Positions 56,177-64,000 of a stretch of 64,000 nt of DNA are shown piece after piece; the stretch's first letter is position 1, and every line of letters starts with the position of its first letter. The position numbers and the translations under genes are program-made. The notes under the pieces were generated by a model. That model did no database searches. It saw only the letters and a program-made list of their open reading frames with translations, and was not told the origin of the DNA. Source of the stretch: Massilia sp. CFBP 13721. GTDB lineage: Bacteria; Pseudomonadota; Gammaproteobacteria; Burkholderiales; Burkholderiaceae_D. The stretch is from contig NZ_JACYUY010000014.1 in assembly GCF_014842025.1 (NCBI RefSeq), forward strand, positions 1 to 64,000, given 5' to 3'.

Positions 56177-58654
56177 TCAGGCCGCTTTGCCCAGCGGCGC
56201 CGACAGCAAGCCGCGCACCGCGCGCGCCAGGTCCTCGCGCGCATACGGTTTGCTGAGCAGATTCACGCCTTCCTCGAGGCGCCCGTTGCGGATCACCGCA
56301 TTTTCCGTATAACCCGACGTGAACAGCACACGGATGGCCGGATGGCGCGCGCGGGCGCGCTCGGCCAGCGTGGTACTGCTCATCGCGCCCGGCATGATGA
56401 CGTCGGTGAACAGCAGGTCGATGCGCCCTGGCCCTTCCAGCATGGCCGCCGCCGCATCGGCGCTCTCCGCACTCAGCACGGTATAGCCGAGCTGGGTCAG
56501 CATGGCGGCGACATTCGCGCGGATCTCGGCTTCGTCATCCACCACCAGGATGGTTTCGCTGCCGCCCGTCACCGATGCCGCCGATTCGCTCTTGCGCATG
56601 CTGGCTGCCTCGCTGGTGCGCGGCAACAGGATGTTTACCGTCGTGCCCTGCCCCGGCGTACTGTCGAGGTCGATGTGGCCGCCGCTTTGCGTCACAAAAC
56701 CATAGGCCATGCTCAGGCCCAGGCCGGTTCCCTTGCCCACACCCTTGGTCGAGAAGAAAGGCTCGAAGGCGCGCGCCCGCACCTCGTCGCTCATGCCCAC
56801 GCCGCTGTCGCGCAGCGAGAGCTGGGTAAATTCGGCGCCGTCGCGCAGCGTGTTGGCGACCGCGACGTCCAGCGTGCCGCCTTCCGGCATTGCGTCGCTG
56901 GCATTCAGGACCAGGTTCAGGATCACGTTTTCCAGCTGCTGGGCGTCGGCCTCGACGTTCCAGGCATCCTCCGCGATCGCAAAGCGCATCTCGACGCGCT
57001 CGCCGACCGCGCGCTTGAGCAGCAGGTCGATGCCGGCAAAGACCTCGCCGAGCTTCAAGGCGGTCGGCTGCAATGGCTGCTTGCGGGCAAAGGCCAGCAG
57101 CTGCGCCGACAATTTCGCGCCGCGCCGCACGGCGGTCTGCGCCGACTGGCAGCGCTCCTGCACCTTGGCGTTGGCGCCGGTGAGCATCTTGATCAGGTCG
57201 ACGTTGCCATTGATGATGTGCAGGACATTATTGAAATCGTGGGCGACGCCGCCGGTGAGCTTGCCGATGGCCTCGAGCTTTTGCGCATGCAGCAGTGCCG
57301 TCTGCGTGTCTTCCAGCGAGCGCGTGCGTTCCTGCACCAGGCTCTCCAGATGGCTTTGATGCCGCTCGAGCTCGACGCGAGCGCGATGCTGTTCGGTGAC
57401 GTCCTGGCCCTGGATGAAGACGCCGGCCAGTTCGCCGTCAGGGCCGATGTTGGGCTGGAACAGCACGTCGATGATGCGCTCCTCGCTGCCGCCATCCGCG
57501 CCGCGCCGCAGGCGCAGCGTCATGCCGCTGGCGACGTGGGGTTTTTTGCTGCGGGTAACCTCATCGATGCACTCGAACCAGCCTTGCCCTGCGAGTTCCG
57601 GCAGCGCCTTGCGAATCGGCAGGCCGACCAGCAGGCGCTCGCCCACCAGGCGCTGGAAAGCGGCGTTCACGATCTGCAGGTGGCACTCGTCGTCGCCAAG
57701 CACGGCCACGAAACCCGGCGCCTGTTCGAATAGGCTCAGCAGGCGTCCATGTTCGGTTTTCAGGCGCTCGTTGGCTTGCGCCAGCAAGCCGGCATGCTGC
57801 GTGGCGCGCAGGTAGACGCAGTTGATCTCCTTCAGGTACAGGCCCAGCATGACCATCGCCGCCAGCAAGGCATTGATGCGCCCGACGTACCAGCCGACCG
57901 ACAGGCGCGTGCCGCCGGCCATCGTGATCGCATTATCGAAGGCAAGGGCCACCATCGCCACCCCAATCCAGGCGCTGATCGGGGTCTTGAAGCGGGTGGC
58001 CCGCCACAGCATGAGCAAGGCGGCCATGATGATTGCCTGGATGAACGGGGCGTAGCCGCTGTGCGTGATGCGGTTGAAGTCGCCGGCCACGTCGACGATC
58101 GGCAGCAGCGGTTCCCACAGCGTCACCGCCGCCAGCGTGACCAGCACGATGACGCCGGTCCAGGCCAGGCAGCGCAGGAAGGCGGCGCGGGTATCGGCGA
58201 CGCGGCGCCCCGGTGCGCGCAGCTCGGCCAGCGCGTAGCAGAACAGCATGCCGGTGGCGCCCAGGTGCCAGAAGAACCACAGCCAGCTCGTCGTCTGGCC
58301 GCCGCCCAGCAGGCGCACGTTCGGAACAAAGGCGCCGGGCACCGACAGGAACTGGGCCAGCAGGATCGCCGCCGTGTATACCGAGCCGCCCCACAGGTAG
58401 AGGATCGCGTGGGTGCCCGTCTGCTTGAAGTAACCGTACAACAGGTAGCCGGCAATGGCATAGGCGCCGATGATCGCCGTCTGGTACGAGGGTAGGAAAG
58501 CCGGGATCGCCGGCCACTTGGTGGCGGCAATCGGCAGCAGCAGCGCGGTGAGTATGGCAATGGCAAGGGCGGCGAGCAGCGCCTGGCGCTGGAACGACAG
58601 CAGCTTGCCTGCGATGCGGACGGCACTGGGAAGGGTGGAAATGGTCTGGGTCAT
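56177..58654 (-). CDS. MASE4 hybrid histidine kinase with PAS and receiver domains
   Basis: The 825-residue protein has about eight membrane spans of the MASE4 sensor type (21-275; QTAIIGAYAIAGYLLYGYFK), a PAS domain (about 300-420), a dimerisation H-box GGVAHDFNNVLHIINGN with His472, an ATPase domain (GVGKGTGLGLSMAYGFV) and a C-terminal receiver domain (ILVVDDEAEIRAN...FTDVIMPG). There is no Hpt domain. The ATG at 58654 is chosen because it begins just before the membrane part; the frame continues upstream without homology. What it senses and its partner regulator are unknown. Confidence 0.88.
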   Translation of the reverse strand: MTQTISTLPSAVRIAGKLLSFQRQALLAALAIAILTALLLPIAATKWPAIPAFLPSYQTAIIGAYAIAGYLLYGYFKQTGTHAILYLWGGSVYTAAILLAQFLSVPGAFVPNVRLLGGGQTTSWLWFFWHLGATGMLFCYALAELRAPGRRVADTRAAFLRCLAWTGVIVLVTLAAVTLWEPLLPIVDVAGDFNRITHSGYAPFIQAIIMAALLMLWRATRFKTPISAWIGVAMVALAFDNAITMAGGTRLSVGWYVGRINALLAAMVMLGLYLKEINCVYLRATQHAGLLAQANERLKTEHGRLLSLFEQAPGFVAVLGDDECHLQIVNAAFQRLVGERLLVGLPIRKALPELAGQGWFECIDEVTRSKKPHVASGMTLRLRRGADGGSEERIIDVLFQPNIGPDGELAGVFIQGQDVTEQHRARVELERHQSHLESLVQERTRSLEDTQTALLHAQKLEAIGKLTGGVAHDFNNVLHIINGNVDLIKMLTGANAKVQERCQSAQTAVRRGAKLSAQLLAFARKQPLQPTALKLGEVFAGIDLLLKRAVGERVEMRFAIAEDAWNVEADAQQLENVILNLVLNASDAMPEGGTLDVAVANTLRDGAEFTQLSLRDSGVGMSDEVRARAFEPFFSTKGVGKGTGLGLSMAYGFVTQSGGHIDLDSTPGQGTTVNILLPRTSEAASMRKSESAASVTGGSETILVVDDEAEIRANVAAMLTQLGYTVLSAESADAAAAMLEGPGRIDLLFTDVIMPGAMSSTTLAERARARHPAIRVLFTSGYTENAVIRNGRLEEGVNLLSKPYAREDLARAVRGLLSAPLGKAA

Positions 58655-58785
58655 TGCTGGTGCCTGAAGTATTTCCACTAAAAGCAGGACGGACGCTGCC
58701 CATTTGTGACATCGTCCTTGCGCAACGTTGCAGAATATCACCCTTTTAGGAAAAAGCCCGGTAAACCGGTACTGTGTGCGCCATG

Positions 58786-58811
58786 AAAAACGCCGCGTCA
58801 GGCGCGGCGTT
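58786..58811 (-). terminator. Intrinsic terminator of the amino-acid permease gene
   Basis: On the minus strand AACGCCGCG, loop CCTGA, CGCGGCGTT is followed by TTTC. It is 8 bases after the permease stop. Confidence 0.85.
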
Positions 58812-58818
58812 GGCATCG

Positions 58819-60285
58819 TCACATCTTCTTGTTCAGCCTGCTATGACGCATGCTGTACAGGAAATAAGTCGCGATCGCCGCCGCCATCCAGATGAAGAAC
58901 ACGCGGAAAGTAGCCATCGGCAAATCCTTCATGATGTACAGGCAGGCGAGGATCGACAGCCCCGGCACCACGTACGGGCCGAAGGGAACGCGGAAGCCAT
59001 GCTCGGCGTTCGGGCCCTGCTTGGCGCGGATCACGGGCACCGCGACCGAGACGACAATAAAGGCCGTCAGCGTGCCCATGCTGACCATGTCCCACAGGAA
59101 GGTCGAGTCGACCAGGCCGGCGATCAGGCCCACCACCAGGCAGACGATCAGGGTGTTCGACACCGGCGCGCCAGTGCGCGGATTGACCTTCTGGAAGGTC
59201 TTCGGGATCAGGCCGTCGCGGCTGATCGCGTACAGGATGCGGGTCTGGCCATAGATCGTCACCAGGGTCACCGAGAACACCGAGACGACGGCACCAGCCG
59301 ACAGCACCAGCGCCGGCCAGGCTTTACCCGTGACGTTCTGCAGGATCACCGACAGGCCGGCTTGCTGGCCCTCGAACATGTGCGCCGGCTGCGCGCCCAT
59401 CGCCGCCAGCGCGACCAGCATGTAGAAGGCGGTGACAATCACCAGCGCTGCCAGGATGCCGATCGGCACGTTGCGGCGCGGGTCTTTTACTTCTTCGCCG
59501 GCGGTGGCGATCGTGTCCAGGCCGATAAAGGAGAAGAACACGGTGCCGGCGGCGGCGGTGACACCGGCCATGCCCGCGAAACCCTTGCTGTTATCGGTAT
59601 TGAAGAAAGGCGTGAAGTTGGCGGCATCGAAGCCGCTGAAGGCGATTACCGAAAAGAAGGCCAGGATCGCCAGTTTCACCACCACCATGACCGCATTGGT
59701 CGTGGCCGATTCCTTGGTGCCGCGGATCAGCAGGATGCAGCACATGACGATCAACAGCACCGGCGGCAAATTGAAATTGCCCGAGTGGACAGTCAGGTTG
59801 CTGTGGTCGGAGACGAACATGGGCGAGCGCAGGTGGGCCGGAATTTCCCAGCCAAAGGCGTTTTGCAGGAAATTGTTCAGGTAATCGGACCAGCCGATCG
59901 CCACCGCGCTGCCGGCCAGCCCGTACTCGAGCAGCAGGCAGGCGGCGACCACGAAGGCCGCGAATTCGCCGACGGTGGCGTAGGCGAACGAGTAGGAAGA
60001 ACCCGAGGCCGGCACGCGCCCGGCCAGTTCGGCGTAGCACAGCGCGGTCAGGCCGGCCGTGATGGCAGCAATCAGGAAGGACAGGATGACGGCCGGGCCA
60101 GCCTTGGGCACCGCTTCGACCATCGTGAAGAAAATGCCGGTGCCGACGGTGGCGCCGACGCCGATCATGGTCAGCGGGAACAGGCCCAATGTTCGGTTCA
60201 GGCCGCCGCCATGGGCCTGGCTGTCTTCGTGTGCGCGCTCAGCCGGTTTGGTACGAATCAGCTTCTGGCCCAGTGTCAGATTCAC
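58819..60285 (-). CDS. APC family amino-acid permease
   Basis: The 488-residue transporter has 12-13 spans and the APC signatures MIGVGATVGTGIFF (span 1, substrate site), ALCYAELAGRVPASGSSYSFAY and FFSFIGLDTIATAGEEVKDPRRNVPIGI. It is of the cationic-amino-acid (CAT/YfnA-like) group; the exact amino acid cannot be fixed. It is divergent from nsrR, 167 bases away, and has its own terminator. Confidence 0.9.
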   Translation of the reverse strand: MNLTLGQKLIRTKPAERAHEDSQAHGGGLNRTLGLFPLTMIGVGATVGTGIFFTMVEAVPKAGPAVILSFLIAAITAGLTALCYAELAGRVPASGSSYSFAYATVGEFAAFVVAACLLLEYGLAGSAVAIGWSDYLNNFLQNAFGWEIPAHLRSPMFVSDHSNLTVHSGNFNLPPVLLIVMCCILLIRGTKESATTNAVMVVVKLAILAFFSVIAFSGFDAANFTPFFNTDNSKGFAGMAGVTAAAGTVFFSFIGLDTIATAGEEVKDPRRNVPIGILAALVIVTAFYMLVALAAMGAQPAHMFEGQQAGLSVILQNVTGKAWPALVLSAGAVVSVFSVTLVTIYGQTRILYAISRDGLIPKTFQKVNPRTGAPVSNTLIVCLVVGLIAGLVDSTFLWDMVSMGTLTAFIVVSVAVPVIRAKQGPNAEHGFRVPFGPYVVPGLSILACLYIMKDLPMATFRVFFIWMAAAIATYFLYSMRHSRLNKKM

Positions 60286-60390
60286 GGAAATTATCCTTAG
60301 TCGCTAGAGAAATGGCTGAGCTCGAAACGCCGCCAAAGTTCGCGATTATAGGACTGTTCAGGCGTTGCTGAGAAAATTGTTTTAGTTAAA

Positions 60391-60409
60391 GATGCATTTG
60401 CAATACAAG
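60391..60409 (+). promoter_or_regulatory. NsrR-type operator upstream of nsrR
   Basis: GATGCATTT-G-CAATACAAG is a degenerate copy of the 19-bp palindrome upstream of hmp. The half AAGATGCATTT also equals the E. coli NsrR half-site. It lies about 44 bases before the nsrR start codon, which fits autoregulation. Confidence 0.6.
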
Positions 60410-60452
60410 TTTTCTGCGCTAGAATGTGTGTGTTCTTTCTTAACGACATCTT

Positions 60453-60920
60453 ATGCGCCTGACCCGCTTTTCCGACATCGGTTTGCGCGTGCTGATTTAC
60501 CTCGAGCGCGCCGGCGAACGGCCGCATCCGGTCACAGCGGCCGAGATCGCGTCCCAGTTCGCCATCCCGCACAACCACATGGTCAAGGTTGTCGGCCACC
60601 TGGCGCGCGCCGGCTGGGTAAAGGCGCTGCGCGGACGCAATGGCGGCCTGCGCCTGGCGGCCGATCCGCATGTGCTGATGGTGGGCCAGGTGCTGCGCGA
60701 ACTCGAAGGCGACGACGAGCTCGTCGACTGCGAAGCGACTGGTTGCGCACTGAGCCTCGATTGCCAGCTGCGCGGCGTGCTCAAAGCGGGCATGCGCGCC
60801 TTTTATGCCGAGATGGACCGGCACACGCTGGCCTCGATTACCGGCGGCAGCACCGGCGAGCAGATCGTGCGCATGCACAGGATGTTCTGGAGCGGAACAA
60901 CCGCCAGCCCGGCGCCCTGA
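60453..60920 (+). CDS. nsrR: Rrf2 family nitric-oxide-sensing repressor NsrR
   Basis: The 155-residue regulator starts MRLTRFSDIGLRVLIYL with a winged-helix domain (HNHMVKVVGHLARAGWVKALRGRNGGLRLA) and has Cys93, Cys98 and Cys104 in the spacing used by NsrR to hold its iron-sulfur cluster. NO destroys the cluster and releases the repressor from DNA. It precedes hmp, its typical target. IscR is excluded by the Cys spacing and neighbour. Confidence 0.93.
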   Translation: MRLTRFSDIGLRVLIYLERAGERPHPVTAAEIASQFAIPHNHMVKVVGHLARAGWVKALRGRNGGLRLAADPHVLMVGQVLRELEGDDELVDCEATGCALSLDCQLRGVLKAGMRAFYAEMDRHTLASITGGSTGEQIVRMHRMFWSGTTASPAP

Positions 60921-60934
60921 TTTCCCGAATTGTC

Positions 60935-60968
60935 CGCCCCAGGATCGCCAGGTCCGGGGCGTTTTTTT
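60935..60968 (+). terminator. Intrinsic terminator between nsrR and hmp
   Basis: CGCCCC and GGGGCG (60935-60940 and 60956-60961), with an inner GGA/TCC pair, are followed by seven T residues. hmp therefore needs its own promoter, which would overlap the operator at 60979-60997. Confidence 0.75.
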
Positions 60969-60978
60969 AAAACTTAAA

Positions 60979-60997
60979 CTTGCATTTAAAATGCAAG
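60979..60997 (+). promoter_or_regulatory. NsrR operator upstream of hmp
   Basis: CTTGCATTT-A-AAATGCAAG is a perfect 9+1+9 palindrome centred 25 bases before the hmp ATG. It resembles the NsrR motif of betaproteobacteria (ATGYATTT-AAATRCAT type) and sits where it would block transcription start. Confidence 0.8.
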
Positions 60998-61012
60998 AAC
61001 TGAGGAGTTACG

Positions 61013-62206
61013 ATGATCTCTGCCGCTTCCCGCCCCTATATCGATGCCAGCGTCCCGGTGCTGCGCGAACATGGTCTTGCGATTACTACCCTGTTCTACA
61101 AGAACATGCTGGCCGAGCACCCGGAACTGACGCGCGTGTTCAACATGGGCAACCAGGCCAGCGGCGCCCAGCAGGGCTCGCTCGCCTCGGCCGTGTTCGC
61201 CTACGCCGCCAACATCGGCAATCCGGAAGCGCTGGGCCCCGTCGTCAACCGCATCGTCCACAAGCACGTCTCGATCGGCATCCGCGCCGAGCACTACCCG
61301 ATCGTCGGCAAGCACCTGCTGGCGGCCATTTCGCACACCCTGGGCGACGCCGCGACGCAACCGCTGCTCGACGCCTGGCTTGAGGCCTACGGTTCGCTGG
61401 CGAATTTGCTGATCGCGGCCGAAGCCGAGATGTACAGCACCGCCGGCATCGAACCGGGAGCAACCCGCCCGATGCGCGTGACGCAAGTAAAACGCGAGAG
61501 CGCCAACGTGCTGTCGATCCGCTTCGTACCTCTGGATGACAAACCGCTGCCGCCGTTCAAGGCCGGCCAGTACGTCAGCGTCGCGGTCGACCTGCCGGGC
61601 GGGCGCCACCAGCTGCGCCAGTACAGCCTGTCCGATGCGGTCGGCCTGGACAGCCTGCGCATTTCGGTGAAACGCGAGGATGCGCTAGACAAGGCGCCGG
61701 CCGGCGCAGTGTCGAACTGGATCCACGCCAACGTCAAGGAAGGCAGCGTGCTGCAGGTGACGCACCCGTTCGGCGAATTCACGCCGGACACCGAGTCCGA
61801 GGCGCCGATCGTGCTGCTGGCGGCCGGCGTCGGCATCACGCCGATGGTGTCGGCGCTGAACCGCATCGCCCTGGTCCACCCGCAGCGCCGCGTCATCTTC
61901 GCCTACGCCGCGCACGACGCCGCCCATCACCCGCTGCGGGACGACGTCGCCGCCGCGCAGGCGCGCATGCCGAACCTGCACGTGGCGATCTTTTATGAAC
62001 ACGTGGGCGACGCCACAGGCGTGCTGGCCGGCCGCATGGAGATTGCGCGCCTGCCGCAGTGGGACCTGGCCGAGACGGACGTCTGGCTGTGCGGTCCGCT
62101 GAAGTTCATGCAGGCGCAGTGGCTGGCGCTGCTCGACGCCGGCGTGCCGGCGGCAAAGCTGCACCGCGAAGTGTTCGGGCCGGATTTGCTCGATCACCTG
62201 CTGTAA
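61013..62206 (+). CDS. hmp: Flavohemoprotein nitric-oxide dioxygenase
   Basis: The 397-residue enzyme turns NO and O2 into nitrate with NAD(P)H. A globin domain (1-138) has the proximal His85 in IVHKHVSIGIRAEHY and Tyr29 in the distal pocket. The FAD domain carries RQYSLSDA (about 204-211) and the NAD domain APIVLLAAGVGITPMVSAL and VWLCGPLKFM. All three are complete. It lies behind an NsrR operator and a GAGG ribosome site. Confidence 0.95.
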   Translation: MISAASRPYIDASVPVLREHGLAITTLFYKNMLAEHPELTRVFNMGNQASGAQQGSLASAVFAYAANIGNPEALGPVVNRIVHKHVSIGIRAEHYPIVGKHLLAAISHTLGDAATQPLLDAWLEAYGSLANLLIAAEAEMYSTAGIEPGATRPMRVTQVKRESANVLSIRFVPLDDKPLPPFKAGQYVSVAVDLPGGRHQLRQYSLSDAVGLDSLRISVKREDALDKAPAGAVSNWIHANVKEGSVLQVTHPFGEFTPDTESEAPIVLLAAGVGITPMVSALNRIALVHPQRRVIFAYAAHDAAHHPLRDDVAAAQARMPNLHVAIFYEHVGDATGVLAGRMEIARLPQWDLAETDVWLCGPLKFMQAQWLALLDAGVPAAKLHREVFGPDLLDHLL

Positions 62207-62234
62207 TCGTCGGTGGCGGGGCGCGCACCGACGA

Positions 62235-63101
62235 CTACAACATCTGCACCCCGCGCCCGCCGACGTCGCGCTGGGCCGGTTGCCCATACACCCGGATCGG
62301 CCCCGAACCGCTGGTGCGCGCATACACCGACTGGCGCACCGTGGCTGAAATGCCGCCCGAGCCGCTGCTGGCCAAATCTCCCTGGTCGGTACTCACGCCG
62401 GTAAGATCGGCGCTGCCCGAACCGCTCACGCGCACGTTCAGGCTGCGCACGGCGCCATTCGCATGCACGCCGCCCGAACCGCTGATCTGGGAACGCAGGT
62501 AGTCGCCGCGCACCTGGCCCAGCACGACGCCGCCCGAGCCGCTGACGTCGACCTCGGCGTTACGGGCGCGCAGCTCGCCCGCTTCGATCTTGCCCGACCC
62601 CGATACCTTGGCGTCGAACTCGGCCACCTCGCCCGCCAGGCGCGCCACGCCCGATCCGCCCAGGCGCACCGACAGGGGTCCGCCGTTCAGGTCGCGCACC
62701 GTCACGTGGCCCGAGCCGCCCGAATGCAGGTGGGTCAATTGCGGCACCGTGTACGTCACTTTCAACGGCGTGTTGCTGCGCAGGCGCCGCTCGGTCCCGA
62801 TATAGAGCGAGGAGCCGCGCGTTTCGGTCTTCACGTAGGGCAGCAGGTTGCTGTCGCCCTCGACTACCAGCGATGGCGTCGGGCCGATGCGTACTTCGAC
62901 GATCATCGAACCACCGACGTCCAGCCCGACCACAGGGGCGACGGTACGGACGTCGCGCGCGGCGATACCGTTGCCGTCGATCGCCTGGCTGTTGAACGGG
63001 GTATGGACCTGGTAGTCCTTGCCGCCCGTCTCGGTGGGCGTGGCAATGACGATACAGCCGCCGAGGGTGGCGGTGCAGGCAAGGGCGAGCAGCGTACGCA
63101 T
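62235..63101 (-). CDS. GIN-domain (DUF2807) lipoprotein
   Basis: The 288-residue protein has a lipoprotein signal peptide with lipobox LGGC (Cys at about 15) and then DUF2807, a right-handed beta-helix-like domain with repeated G-S-G-(G/S) turns (LGGSGVARL; VSGSGKIEAG; VSGSGGVVLG; ISGSGGVHANG; VSGSGSADLTG; SSGSGGI). The ATG at 63101 is chosen because it begins the signal peptide; an upstream start adds 13 polar residues. The family is thought to act at the cell surface; no substrate is known. It converges on hmp. Confidence 0.87.
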   Translation of the reverse strand: MRTLLALACTATLGGCIVIATPTETGGKDYQVHTPFNSQAIDGNGIAARDVRTVAPVVGLDVGGSMIVEVRIGPTPSLVVEGDSNLLPYVKTETRGSSLYIGTERRLRSNTPLKVTYTVPQLTHLHSGGSGHVTVRDLNGGPLSVRLGGSGVARLAGEVAEFDAKVSGSGKIEAGELRARNAEVDVSGSGGVVLGQVRGDYLRSQISGSGGVHANGAVRSLNVRVSGSGSADLTGVSTDQGDLASSGSGGISATVRQSVYARTSGSGPIRVYGQPAQRDVGGRGVQML

Positions 63102-63220
63102 GGATAACACCTTTCTTGTCGTGGTCCGGGATGAGGACACTCTAGAAAGGTTTTATCCGGCCGTCGCGCCGGCTGCGACGGACTGCACGTTTGGCGGGTT
63201 GAAGCGTGAAAACCGGGAAC

Positions 63221-64000
63221 TCAGCGCTGGCCCAGCTTCGTCTCGCCGAACAGCGCCTTGTACTGATGCGGCTGCGAACGCCAGTATTGCGGCGGCGCCG
63301 CCACCTGCGCGCCCAGCTCGGCCGCCGCATGCCATGGCCAGCGCGGGTTATACAGCATCGCGCGCGCCAGCGCCACCATGTCGGCCTGGCCCGATTGCAG
63401 GATGTGCTCGGCCTGCTGCGGCTCGGTGATCAGGCCGACGCCGATGGTCGGCATGCTCGTCTCGCGCTTGATGCGCTCGGCAAAAGCGATCTGGTAGCCG
63501 GCGCCGACCGGAATCTTCTGCAGCGGCGAGACGCCGCCGCTGGACACGTGGATGAAGTGGCAGCCGCGCGCTTCCAGTGCGCGCGCAAACACCGCGCTCT
63601 GTTCGATCTCCCAGCCGCCCTCGACCCAGTCGGTGGCCGAGATGCGCATGCCGACGCACATCTCCGGCACCGCCGCGCGCACGGCCTCGAACACTTCGAG
63701 CGGAAAGCGCATGCGGTTTTCCAGCGGACCGCCGTAGTCGTCCTCGCGCCGGTTCGACAAGGGAGAGAGGAATTCGTGCAGCAGGTAGCCATGGGCGCCG
63801 TGCAGCTCGATGGCGTCCAGGCCCAGCGCATGGGCGCGCAGTGCGGCATCGACAAAGCCCTGCTTGATGCGCTGTAATCCAGCGGCGTCGAGCGCCAGCG
63901 GCACCGTTTCGCCATCGGCATGCGCCACGCTTGACGGCGCCACGGTCTGCCAGCCGCCTGGCGCGTCGGGCGGGATGTTGGCGCCACCCTCCCACGGTAC
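63221..64000 (-). CDS. Old Yellow Enzyme family NADH:flavin oxidoreductase (N-terminus beyond window)
   Basis: The visible 259 residues are the C-terminal part of an FMN ene-reductase of the YqjM/xenobiotic-reductase class. PWEGGANIPPDAPGGWQTVAPSSV enters from the right edge; HGAHGYLLHEFLSPLSNRREDDYGG and IGVGLITEPQQAEHILQSGQADMVALARAMLYNPRWPWHAA are typical, the latter binding FMN phosphate. It reduces activated double bonds with NAD(P)H. The start codon is outside the window. Confidence 0.92.
   Translation of the reverse strand, partial: VPWEGGANIPPDAPGGWQTVAPSSVAHADGETVPLALDAAGLQRIKQGFVDAALRAHALGLDAIELHGAHGYLLHEFLSPLSNRREDDYGGPLENRMRFPLEVFEAVRAAVPEMCVGMRISATDWVEGGWEIEQSAVFARALEARGCHFIHVSSGGVSPLQKIPVGAGYQIAFAERIKRETSMPTIGVGLITEPQQAEHILQSGQADMVALARAMLYNPRWPWHAAAELGAQVAAPPQYWRSQPHQYKALFGETKLGQR

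Overview
The window is high-GC, densely coded DNA that reads as the chromosome of a betaproteobacterium of the Oxalobacteraceae, most like Massilia/Duganella/Janthinobacterium. This is an inference from the str operon order (rpsL-rpsG-fusA-tuf), many exported enzymes and TonB receptors, and palindromes of the form CGTAGGGTGG-N-CCACGCG between genes. No tRNA, rRNA, CRISPR, phage or transposase gene was seen. Both edges cut a gene: tuf on the left and an Old Yellow Enzyme on the right.

Layout. 1-3.7 kb: str operon on the minus strand behind a good sigma-70 promoter. 3.9-9.4 kb: an EptA-type phosphoethanolamine transferase, a membrane MutS-like ATPase and an exported sugar dehydrogenase fused to a PEBP domain. 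9.7-17.7 kb: a plus-strand operon for a MacB/LolCDE-like exporter (adaptor, ATPase, two permeases), then its probable NtrC-type regulator and histidine kinase and a GST, behind a -24/-12 promoter. 17.7-22.9 kb: a spermidine-synthase-like protein, a gene broken by one in-frame amber codon, and a TonB receptor.

23.0-36.7 kb is the most unusual part: eleven minus-strand genes in close order (tldD, pmbA, tldD, pmbA, DUF4159, moxR, DUF58, batA-like, DUF4175-like, a GATase-like membrane protein, DUF3592). Both TldD proteases carry a twin-arginine export signal, although the studied TldD/TldE protease is cytoplasmic. A near-consensus sigma-54 promoter and a 42-bp dyad with perfect 17-bp arms lie in front of the first gene. 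The dyad shares the half-site GCGGACA/TGTCCGC with the region upstream of the exporter operon, so both operons may answer to the two-component pair encoded at 14.4-17.1 kb. This is my candidate for an undescribed system: a sigma-54-controlled, export-linked TldD/PmbA-MoxR maturation or proteolysis cluster.

37-64 kb is more ordinary: an exported methyltransferase, a serine hydrolase, an M1 aminopeptidase, a GDT1-family cation exporter, a GST-PfkB kinase pair, purB, a second TonB receptor, cytochrome b561 with two YceI proteins, a glycine-zipper protein with an exact 60-residue period, a GlsB/YeaQ protein, a cardiolipin synthase preceded by a MITE-like element, an S46 dipeptidyl-peptidase, a DCC protein with a MASE4 hybrid kinase, an amino-acid permease, an nsrR-hmp nitric-oxide module with visible operators, and a GIN-domain lipoprotein. 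Twelve REP-like palindromes at seven loci, mostly in inverted pairs between convergent genes, punctuate the window.
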